A stretch of DNA of 5,792 nt, taken from contig JAHEYX010000211.1 in the NCBI GenBank assembly GCA_023251415.1, positions 1-5,792 on the forward strand. The letters run 5' to 3'. Positions 1-5,391 of this stretch are shown here, in pieces. Position 1 is the stretch's first letter, and each line of letters begins with the position of its first letter. This stretch comes from Chitinophagales bacterium. GTDB taxonomy: Bacteria; Bacteroidota; Bacteroidia; Chitinophagales; CAIODY01. Position numbers and translations under genes: made by a program. The notes beneath the pieces were generated by a model, which was not told the origin of the DNA, made no database searches, and saw nothing but the letters and a program-made list of their open reading frames with translations.

Positions 1-725
1 AGATTGATTTACGCGTTAAAAAAAATGAGCGCGTTTTGGTTACTACTTTAACCAAACGCATGGCACAAGACTTGAGCAAATATTTCAGTAAATTAGATAT
101 CAAATGCAAATACATTCACAGTGAAATTGATACCCTTGAGCGTGTTGAAATTTTGCGTGATTTACGTTTAGGAAATTTTGATGTATTAATAGGTGTAAAT
201 CTTTTAAGAGAAGGACTTGATTTGCCGGAAGTGTCTTTAGTTGCCATTTTGGATGCCGATAAAGAAGGATTTTTAAGAAACCAACGTTCTTTAACGCAGA
301 CTGCAGGTCGTGCGGCTCGTAATGTTAACGGGCTGGTGATCATGTATGCCGACAAGATTACAGACAGTATGCAAGCTACCATTGATGAAACTAACCGTCG
401 CAGAATAAAGCAAATAGCTTACAATACCGCCAATAATATTACACCTCGTACAGTCACTAAATCGAAAGAAGAAATCTTTAAACAAGGAAGCGTGCTTGAT
501 ATCAAATCGAATGCAGTACATTTTTATGATGAAACGAAAAAAGATGAAGCAGTTATAGCCGCTGATCCACTAATGGATTATTTATCGGTTGATAAAATGA
601 AAGAGTTGATGCAAAGCACTAAAAAGCAAATGGAAAAGGCAGCAAAAGATTTAGATTTTATGGAAGCTGCACGCTTACGTGACGAATATTATGCCCTAGA
701 AAAGCGCATCAAAGAACAAAGCTAA
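1..725 (+). CDS. uvrB: UvrABC system protein B, C-terminal part (5' end outside window)
   Basis: UvrB is the DNA-damage-verifying helicase-like subunit of the cytoplasmic UvrABC nucleotide excision repair complex: UvrA loads it, and it then recruits UvrC. The reading frame is open from base 3 at the left edge, giving 240 residues of a protein usually about 670 long, so the N-terminal ATP-binding half lies upstream. Visible in order are VLVTTLTKRMA (about residues 11-21), the helicase motif V region with NLLREGLDLPE and DADKEGFLRN (about 65-93), motif VI QTAGRAAR (about 99-106) with its arginines, the YNTANNITPRTV segment that follows the helicase core, and a C-terminal UVR domain (about 196-236, core AAKDLDFMEAARLRDE) that contacts UvrC. 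A TTG at 36 could be misread as a start, but the conserved RVKKNERVL before it shows the gene continues upstream. No frameshift or missing motif is seen. The stop is followed after 9 bases by a hairpin terminator. Confidence 0.97.
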   Translation, partial: IDLRVKKNERVLVTTLTKRMAQDLSKYFSKLDIKCKYIHSEIDTLERVEILRDLRLGNFDVLIGVNLLREGLDLPEVSLVAILDADKEGFLRNQRSLTQTAGRAARNVNGLVIMYADKITDSMQATIDETNRRRIKQIAYNTANNITPRTVTKSKEEIFKQGSVLDIKSNAVHFYDETKKDEAVIAADPLMDYLSVDKMKELMQSTKKQMEKAAKDLDFMEAARLRDEYYALEKRIKEQS

Positions 726-734
726 TTGCATAAA

Positions 735-763
735 AAAAGGCCAATCGAATGGATTGGCCTTTT
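735..763. terminator. Bidirectional intrinsic terminator between uvrB and degP
   Basis: A perfect 12-bp inverted repeat, AAAAGGCCAATC and GATTGGCCTTTT, surrounds a 5-base loop (GAATG). It sits between two converging genes, 9 bases after the uvrB stop and 21 bases beyond the degP stop. Read on the minus strand (degP), the GC-rich part of the stem is followed by seven T; read on the plus strand (uvrB) it is followed by only four T and then AAC. It should therefore stop both transcripts, and the degP transcript more firmly. Confidence 0.9.
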
Positions 764-784
764 AACAAAACAAACATCAACGGA

Positions 785-2263
785 TTAATAATTAAAAGAG
801 TAATAGTATTTTCCAGGGTATCCCGGTAAAAAGCCTTCCATCATCACAAAACCCTTTGCACTACCAAGGCTAGCTTTTACGTCATCAATAGTATGTACTT
901 CTTTTTTATTAATTTTAGTAACCACAAAACCTTCCGGAATACCACTGTTGGCTAACTTACTGTTGTCTTTCATTTCAGTAATTTGAACTCCTCCGTTGAT
1001 TTGATATTTTGATTTTTCTTCATCATTTAATTCACGGAAAGCCACACCCAATTCATTAAAGGAATTGTTTTTTAAATCTTCTTTGGTAATTAAACTGCTT
1101 TTACCATCCTTATTTTTCAATTTCGCAGTAACAGTTTTCATTTTGCCTTCATGGATAAATTCCAATTCTATTTCATCACCCGGACGTTTTGCACCTACTT
1201 TTTCAAGCAACTCAGGAATGGTATTAATAGCCTTTCCATCAATTTTGGTAATCACATCTCCTTTTTGAACGCCGGCAGCAGCTGCTGAACCATTCTCTGT
1301 AACACTATTTACAAATACCCCTTTATGATTAGTGAGACCATTTTTCTTTGCCAAATCATCATCCAATTCGGCAGGTGTAATTCCTAAATAGGCACGTTGT
1401 ACGATTCCATAATGTGTTAAATCGTCAATTACTTTTTTAACAATATTTACCGGAATGGCAAAGCTATAACCGGCATAGGCTCCTGTTGGCGTAGCAATAG
1501 CTGAATTAATTCCAATGAGTTCGCCACTGGTATTAACCAATGCTCCACCGCTATTACCCGGATTAACTGCAGCATCAGTTTGAATAAAGGATTCTATGGC
1601 TGCATTATTTTTATCTTTAATAATATTAATATTTCTTCCTTTGGCACTAACAATACCGGCAGTTACCGTTGATTCTAAGTTAAATGGATTTCCTACTGCT
1701 AAAACCCATTGTCCTATTTTTACAGAATCCGAATTCCCGAAATAGATATACGGCAATCCTTTTTCTTCAACTTTTAAAAGTGCTAAATCAGTGGAGGGAT
1801 CGGTGCCGACCACTGTGGCTAATGCCGTATGTTTATCGTTGAAAATAACTTGTACTTGATCAGCATTATCGATTACGTGATTATTGGTTACGATATAACC
1901 ATCTTCAGCAATGATAACACCGGAGCCGCTTGACTGTTGTGGCATTGCTTGGTAAGGACTTCTTCCCCAAAAATCATCACCGAAAAAATCGAAAAACGGA
2001 TTATGACTGTTAAAGCTGGTTTGTTGTGGTGTATAAGTAGTTTTGATGTGAACAACAGCAGGCGTTACAGCTGCAGCCGCCGGCGTAAAATCCATATTAA
2101 CCGGAGTCATGCTGTTAAAACTGGCATAATTTGCCGGAACAGATTCATTCTTGCCGTATTTCAAATTTGGGTTAAAGTGAGAGTACAAACCCACAGTAAC
2201 GAGTGAGCAAATAATTGCAATAATTGCTGAATTGGTGTAGATTTTAAAATAATTTTGTTTCAT
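785..2263 (-). CDS. degP: Do/DegQ-family periplasmic serine protease with two PDZ domains (HtrA)
   Basis: This is an envelope quality-control protease and chaperone of the HtrA family (S1C) that degrades misfolded periplasmic and outer-membrane proteins. The 492 residues are normal for the family. Residues 11-27 form one hydrophobic segment after a short basic start, either an uncleaved anchor or a signal peptide; there is no lipobox. A flexible linker, including a Phe-rich loop NPFFDFFGDDFW (88-99), precedes the trypsin-like domain (about 110-285). The full catalytic triad is visible: His129 in TNNHVI, Asp159 in STDLAL and Ser238 in GNSGGAL. PDZ1 spans about 290-380 (AYLGI start, GVQKGDVI) and PDZ2 about 403-490, ending in an aromatic YYYSFNY tail. 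The ATG start places the anchor correctly, and no Shine-Dalgarno is evident. The gene appears monocistronic, with its own promoter (2308-2340) and terminator. DegQ or DegS cannot be separated from DegP by name, but two PDZ domains exclude a DegS-type layout. Confidence 0.95.
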   Translation of the reverse strand: MKQNYFKIYTNSAIIAIICSLVTVGLYSHFNPNLKYGKNESVPANYASFNSMTPVNMDFTPAAAAVTPAVVHIKTTYTPQQTSFNSHNPFFDFFGDDFWGRSPYQAMPQQSSGSGVIIAEDGYIVTNNHVIDNADQVQVIFNDKHTALATVVGTDPSTDLALLKVEEKGLPYIYFGNSDSVKIGQWVLAVGNPFNLESTVTAGIVSAKGRNINIIKDKNNAAIESFIQTDAAVNPGNSGGALVNTSGELIGINSAIATPTGAYAGYSFAIPVNIVKKVIDDLTHYGIVQRAYLGITPAELDDDLAKKNGLTNHKGVFVNSVTENGSAAAAGVQKGDVITKIDGKAINTIPELLEKVGAKRPGDEIELEFIHEGKMKTVTAKLKNKDGKSSLITKEDLKNNSFNELGVAFRELNDEEKSKYQINGGVQITEMKDNSKLANSGIPEGFVVTKINKKEVHTIDDVKASLGSAKGFVMMEGFLPGYPGKYYYSFNY

Positions 2264-2307
2264 GGCACTTGTAATTTTGTAAACGTGATTTTAAAAATTC
2301 TGCAAAT

Positions 2308-2340
2308 CAAAAATAGGCAGTAGTTTTAGATTAACGCAAT
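2308..2340 (-). promoter_or_regulatory. Promoter of degP, Bacteroidota -33/-7 type
   Basis: On the minus strand, TATTTTTG (complement of 2308-2315) matches the Bacteroidota -7 consensus TAnnTTTG exactly. ATTG (complement of 2337-2340) lies 21 bases upstream and matches the -33 TTTG element at three of four positions. The -7 box ends 44 bases before the degP ATG, which gives a leader of roughly 40 nt. The assignment rests on consensus and spacing only. Confidence 0.65.
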
Positions 2341-2351
2341 AACAGCTGTTA
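2340..2351. promoter_or_regulatory. Palindrome TAACAGCTGTTA, possible operator upstream of degP
   Basis: This is a perfect 12-bp palindrome that touches the -33 element of the degP promoter (2337-2340) and lies in the divergent degP/dapF region. Its place just upstream of the promoter suits an activator or repressor dimer. A 12-bp palindrome can arise by chance in AT-rich DNA, and no regulator is identified. Confidence 0.3.
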
Positions 2352-2361
2352 AAGGTGTCTT

Positions 2362-2387
2362 AAATCAATTTGATTTTTGTTAATCAA
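2362..2387. repeat. Cluster of AATCAA/TTGATT half-sites in the degP-dapF intergenic region
   Basis: AAATCAA-T-TTGATTT (2362-2376) is a 15-bp palindrome. Its right half pairs again with AATCAA at 2382-2387 across a 6-base spacer, so three half-sites alternate in orientation. A further AATCAA lies at 2305-2310, overlapping the degP -7 box. The cluster covers the possible -33 element of dapF. It could be an operator array or an alternative hairpin; low sequence complexity makes chance a real option. Confidence 0.35.
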
Positions 2388-2399
2388 TTTTTAACTTGC
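2369..2399 (+). promoter_or_regulatory. Possible dapF promoter placing transcription start at or next to the ATG
   Basis: TTTG (2369-2372) is followed after 19 bases by TAACTTGC (2392-2399), which resembles the -7 consensus TAnnTTTG with one T missing. If used, it would start transcription within a few bases of the dapF ATG at 2405, giving a leaderless or near-leaderless mRNA. The match is imperfect and the DNA is T-rich, so this is tentative. Confidence 0.35.
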
Positions 2400-2404
2400 A
2401 CGAC

Positions 2405-3262
2405 ATGAGTTTTGAATTTCACAAATATCAAGGAACCGGCAATGATTTTATCATCATTTACGACTCTTTATCTCGATTTCCATTTGACAACCACGACATC
2501 GTAAAACGCTTATGCGACAGGCATTTCGGGATTGGAGCGGATGGCTTAATGTTGGTACGTAAACATAAAGAGCATGGTTACGAAATGAAATATGCAAACA
2601 GTGATGGAAAAGAAAGTACCATGTGCGGAAATGGCGGCAGATGTTTTGCTGCATTTCTCATTGCAAAAGATGTTAAACATAAAAGTGGAGATGTGAAATT
2701 TTTGGCCATTGATGGATTACATGAAGCACACGTAAAACAATCCGGTTGGGTTTCATTAAAGATGAATGATGTAAAATCATTGGAAATTATTGATGAAACA
2801 GAATATGTTTTAAATACCGGTTCTCCGCATGTGGTTAAGATTGTTTCCAATGTTGATGAAATAGATCTGATACCCGCTGCACATGCGATTCGATACAATG
2901 ATCGATTTAAAGAAAAGGGAATCAATATTAATTTTATGACAGAAGAATTGCATCGCTCTAAAGCAGCAATGATTGATCATACCCTCATTTTCACTCCCTA
3001 CAATGCTCAAATTGATGTGCGCACGTATGAACGCGGAGTTGAAAATGAAACACTCAGTTGCGGAACCGGATCTGTTGCTGCAGCCTTAATAAAAATTATG
3101 CTGAGCCAACGTCATGGTAATAAAGAACGCTCCGGTGTTTTAGTAAATACAAAAGGAGGGCCTTTAATTGTTACCGCTAAAATGCCCAGTGCCGGTACCT
3201 TTACCGAAATACACTTAGAAGGTTTTACGGAATTGGTATTTAAAGGCGAGATTAAGATTTAG
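2405..3262 (+). CDS. dapF: Diaminopimelate epimerase
   Basis: DapF is a cytoplasmic, cofactor-free epimerase that converts LL- to meso-diaminopimelate, the penultimate step of lysine synthesis and the source of the peptidoglycan cross-linking residue. The 285 residues fit the family. The N-terminal half holds YQGTGNDF (8-15), the segment FGIGADGL (41-48), and CGNGGRC (74-80), where Cys74 is one of the two catalytic thiols. The C-terminal half holds a TGSPH motif (138-142), RTYERGVENET (206-216) and SCGTGS (218-223) with the second catalytic Cys219, ending in GFTELVFKGEI. The ATG at 2405 is preferred over an in-frame TTG at 2396, because family members begin a few residues before the GTGNDF segment and the TTG sits in a possible -7 box. 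The gene is divergent from degP, and its last 11 bases overlap the 3' end of ccmE on the other strand. Confidence 0.96.
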   Translation: MSFEFHKYQGTGNDFIIIYDSLSRFPFDNHDIVKRLCDRHFGIGADGLMLVRKHKEHGYEMKYANSDGKESTMCGNGGRCFAAFLIAKDVKHKSGDVKFLAIDGLHEAHVKQSGWVSLKMNDVKSLEIIDETEYVLNTGSPHVVKIVSNVDEIDLIPAAHAIRYNDRFKEKGININFMTEELHRSKAAMIDHTLIFTPYNAQIDVRTYERGVENETLSCGTGSVAAALIKIMLSQRHGNKERSGVLVNTKGGPLIVTAKMPSAGTFTEIHLEGFTELVFKGEIKI

Positions 3263-3656
3263 CTTTAAACTCTGAAATTTCTTCTGATTTGTTGGTGTAC
3301 TTAGAAGGACATTTCAAAAGTATATTACTGGCATGAAATTCTGACCCGACCATTGAACCGGTTAATACTATTTGTTCACTGCGTTCGAAATCTTGCGGTT
3401 TAGTTCCGTTAAAAACTACTTTACATTTTTCTCCGCTTTTATCATTCATATAAAAGGCAAAATAATTGGCGTCTTTTTGAGCATCGTATTCTGATGGTGT
3501 ACTTTTATCCAATTGACCAACGATATGCAGCTGACTGCCGGGCATGGCTTTAGCAGTGGCAAATGTTTCATACGAACTAAAATCTCCAACTACGGCTACG
3601 ATTACACCTATTGCTATGGCAATTACAATCAACCCGATTATGTGTGCTATTTTCAT
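3252..3656 (-). CDS. ccmE: Cytochrome c maturation haem chaperone CcmE, cysteine (CPSKY) variant
   Basis: CcmE is a membrane-anchored periplasmic haem chaperone that binds haem covalently and passes it to CcmF for attachment to apocytochrome c. The 134 residues match the family. There is one N-terminal membrane helix (about 5-23) and then an OB-fold-like domain (about 40-115), with the characteristic KVVFNGTKPQDFERSEQIV (79-97) and VLTGSMVGSEFHASNILLK (97-115). The haem-attachment region reads CPSKY: Cys116 stands where proteobacterial CcmE has the haem-binding His, and Tyr120 matches the axial ligand. This CxxxY form is known from some bacteria and archaea. A second periplasmic cysteine, Cys78, lies in the domain. 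The ATG is preceded by a good -33/-7 promoter, so the gene seems monocistronic, and no other ccm gene is in the window. Its 3' end overlaps dapF by 11 bases. Confidence 0.92.
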   Translation of the reverse strand: MKIAHIIGLIVIAIAIGVIVAVVGDFSSYETFATAKAMPGSQLHIVGQLDKSTPSEYDAQKDANYFAFYMNDKSGEKCKVVFNGTKPQDFERSEQIVLTGSMVGSEFHASNILLKCPSKYTNKSEEISEFKAKS

Positions 3657-3678
3657 TTTACTGGCATTTAAATTAGTT

Positions 3679-3701
3679 GACGCAAAATTAAGACCTGCGT
3701 C
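3679..3701. repeat. Inverted repeat GACGCA-N11-TGCGTC around the ccmE -7 box
   Basis: GACGCA (3679-3684) and TGCGTC (3696-3701) are exact reverse complements separated by 11 bases. The -7 box of ccmE (3683-3690) overlaps the left half. The two GC-richer half-sites stand out in otherwise AT-rich DNA, and the 17-bp centre-to-centre spacing is near the two helical turns a dimeric regulator could span. No T-run follows, so it is not a terminator. Confidence 0.35.
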
Positions 3702-3715
3702 TGAATAAAAACAAT
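3683..3715 (-). promoter_or_regulatory. Promoter of ccmE, Bacteroidota -33/-7 type
   Basis: On the minus strand, TAATTTTG (complement of 3683-3690) matches TAnnTTTG exactly. ATTG (complement of 3712-3715) stands 21 bases upstream, the same variant and spacing as the degP promoter. The -7 box ends 26 bases before the ccmE ATG, which predicts a leader of about 20 nt. It lies within the 65-bp gap behind the LolA-like gene, so ccmE can be expressed independently of that operon. Confidence 0.65.
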
Positions 3716-3721
3716 TTTATT

Positions 3722-4492
3722 TTATTTCTTCTTTACTTCTTTAAACAACTCGTCCTTCAAACCCTGATTAATTTTGAAATTAGAGTAATTTATAAATATC
3801 TGACCACGTGTAGTTTTCTTGGTTTCCGACTTTTCTACATGTGCAGTTTCTCCGGTTAAATCACCACTCATGCTTTTAGGAAGCTGGATTTTATTTACGT
3901 CGAATGAAATGTTTAAACTTGCAGGCATCACCAAATTAGGTTGCGCTTTATCATAGGTAAGCACAACATCAAAAGTGCCATTGCTTTTTGTTGTAGTGAC
4001 AAATTTTCTAAGTTCACATTTAATAGGATCAATCCACATGGTAGAAATAATGACTTCACCCGGATCGCTTGGAATTACTTTTACAACGGCACAATTAATT
4101 CCGTTCACAAGTTCGTCTTTTACATAAATGGCGTCATACTTATTCTTTAACATCGATGTATTGGCAAAATCCAGTCCGCTTCTGGGAAGCATCGCAAATC
4201 CTTTTGCATCCACTTTAATTTTATCCGGTGCCTTGTAATAAATCTTTGCTTTTGTTATCGGTATTTTTAAAAATTCTACTTTAACCTTGATTACTACATC
4301 CGCTGTGTAATCGCGAACACTGTTAAATTTGGTTTTTAATTTTGTTAGCAGTTCGTTTGGATCGCGCGTTACAAAGGCAGCAGTTTTAGCTGTTGTGGAA
4401 TATTCCTTTCCAATTTGTATTGCCAAAAAAACTACAATTGTCAATAAACTAATTCGTAAAATCCAACCGAGACGTGTTTTAATATGCTGCAT
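3722..4492 (-). CDS. LolA/RseB-like periplasmic protein (outer-membrane lipoprotein-sorting family)
   Basis: The protein is 256 residues with one hydrophobic N-terminal segment (about 11-28) after a basic start, so it is exported or anchored; there is no lipobox cysteine. The rest reads as the strand-rich LolA/LolB/RseB type of lipid-binding fold: a helix with NELLTKLKTKFNSVRDYTADV (46-66), paired strands with IYYKAPDKIKVDAKGFAML (84-102), and later MWIDPIKCELRKF (152-164), the family's typical lWiD strand. A Lys/Thr-rich linker (about 215-230) precedes a last strand with FINYSNFKIN (233-242). Two cysteines, Cys134 and Cys159, could form a disulfide. It starts 17 bases after the ABC-2 permease stop and is probably co-translated with it. 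The fold suggests carriage or sensing of a lipid or lipoprotein. It is longer than typical LolA and is not claimed to be the housekeeping LolA. The substrate is unknown. Confidence 0.7.
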   Translation of the reverse strand: MQHIKTRLGWILRISLLTIVVFLAIQIGKEYSTTAKTAAFVTRDPNELLTKLKTKFNSVRDYTADVVIKVKVEFLKIPITKAKIYYKAPDKIKVDAKGFAMLPRSGLDFANTSMLKNKYDAIYVKDELVNGINCAVVKVIPSDPGEVIISTMWIDPIKCELRKFVTTTKSNGTFDVVLTYDKAQPNLVMPASLNISFDVNKIQLPKSMSGDLTGETAHVEKSETKKTTRGQIFINYSNFKINQGLKDELFKEVKKK

Positions 4493-4509
4493 AATTTCTA
4501 ATTTAGCGA

Positions 4510-5349
4510 TTAGGAGAGTACATCCTTTTTATTAAACACAACTATAGTAATTCCTAAGAACGCAAGGATATGTCCCAATAAAACCAATGCGGAGGTCAGT
4601 ATAGCTTGTTTATCAAGTGTTTCTTCAAAAAATAATTTCCAAGCATTCATATGGGTTGTAAAAAGCAAAGGTTTGACATTATTTAGTATCTGCACATCCA
4701 TTGCACTGATTACTACAAACACAATTACAACAACCATAGTGCTAACAATCGGACCAACAGCGTTTTCTACCAGTGATGAAAATAACAGGGCTAATGAAGC
4801 TATGGTACACATGCTGAGCATTGCAAATAAAAAGGCACAGCCAAATCGCCACATCACATCATCGGCTGAGAATATGGTGATCATATCTGTTTTCATCACA
4901 ATCAAATCACCGCTTCCGAAAAGTAATTTTCCCAACCCTAAGCTTACAAAAGAAAGCCACAAAACAAGCGCAATGGTATACATACAAGCTGCAATAAACT
5001 TCGCACTAACAACTTGGGTGCGAGAAATCGGGCGAGTTAATAAAAAGCGAAATGTTCCACTTGTTGCTTCTCCGGCTAATAACTCACCGGCAACTAAGCT
5101 CACTAACAAAGGGACATGGATGATTAAACTTTGAAGCACAATAAAGCAAACCAAATAGCCATTCATTAACTTACCGGTAAAAATGAAACTTTGATCTAAT
5201 GATTGCGTGGCAAAATCAATAAAACGGTTTCCATCCAAATAAAATGCAATTTCCAAAACCAGCACAAGTATTGCAATGGCTATAAATCCAATATAAGTGC
5301 GGGTTCTGCTGAAAACTTTACTTAGCTCTATTTGTATAAGTTGAATCAA
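4510..5349 (-). CDS. ABC-2 type transporter permease subunit
   Basis: This is an integral inner-membrane subunit of an ABC exporter. The 279 residues show six hydrophobic segments at about 18-37, 64-88, 115-142, 168-192, 198-218 and 252-273, the usual ABC-2 topology. The N-terminus (LIQIELSKVFSRTRTYIGF) is the amphipathic entry helix common to this group. The conserved GELLAGEATSGTFRFLLTRP (88-107) after the second segment, followed by ISRTQ, is the family signature. The start is uncertain: no ATG occurs before residue 62, which would delete the first helix, so TTG at 5349 is taken; the frame stays open only back to a TAA at 5371-5373. The gene lies 42 bases behind pheS and 17 bases before the LolA-like gene. 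Its cognate ATPase is not adjacent, so the ATP-binding subunit must be encoded elsewhere. The substrate cannot be inferred from sequence alone. Confidence 0.85.
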   Translation of the reverse strand: MIQLIQIELSKVFSRTRTYIGFIAIAILVLVLEIAFYLDGNRFIDFATQSLDQSFIFTGKLMNGYLVCFIVLQSLIIHVPLLVSLVAGELLAGEATSGTFRFLLTRPISRTQVVSAKFIAACMYTIALVLWLSFVSLGLGKLLFGSGDLIVMKTDMITIFSADDVMWRFGCAFLFAMLSMCTIASLALLFSSLVENAVGPIVSTMVVVIVFVVISAMDVQILNNVKPLLFTTHMNAWKLFFEETLDKQAILTSALVLLGHILAFLGITIVVFNKKDVLS

Positions 5350-5367
5350 AATAATGGTATTACTGGA

Positions 5368-5384
5368 CAGTTATTAACTAACTG
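5368..5384. repeat. Short hairpin between pheS and the permease gene
   Basis: Read on the minus strand, CAGTTA-GTTAA-TAACTG is a perfect 6-bp stem with a 5-base loop, filling much of the 42-bp gap behind the pheS stop. No T-run follows, so it is not a standard terminator. It could be an RNA processing or stabilising hairpin in a pheS-permease transcript, or chance. Confidence 0.35.
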
Positions 5385-5391
5385 CACCTTG

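Noticed and set aside
36..38. TTG as the start of a 229-aa UvrB-like protein
   Set aside because: Conserved UvrB sequence continues in frame upstream to the window edge, so this is an edge-truncated gene and not a short variant.
1937..2206. Open frame of 89 codons on the + strand opposite the degP N-terminus
   Set aside because: It is antisense to the HtrA linker and anchor, has no promoter or family signature, and its composition is that of a shadow.
2396..2404. TTG start for dapF three codons before the ATG
   Set aside because: The ATG at 2405 gives the usual N-terminal length before GTGNDF, and the TTG falls in a possible -7 promoter box.
2578..2925. Open frame of 115 codons on the - strand inside dapF
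   Set aside because: It is a shadow of dapF, whose catalytic motifs fix the true frame; the product looks like no known family.
3239..3269. TTTAAAG-N17-CTTTAAA inverted repeat at the dapF/ccmE junction as a terminator
   Set aside because: TTTAAA is self-palindromic, the loop is long, the stem is A-T rich and no T-run follows; likely chance.
3704..3721. AATAAAA-N4-TTTTATT hairpin just behind the LolA-like stop codon
   Set aside because: The stem is made only of A-T pairs, no separate T-run follows, and it overlaps the ccmE -33 box; too weak to call a terminator, though it may slightly slow polymerase.
4673..5134. Open frame of 153 codons on the + strand opposite the permease
   Set aside because: It is fully antisense to a convincing six-helix permease, its product has no recognisable domain, and long antisense frames are expected opposite hydrophobic genes.
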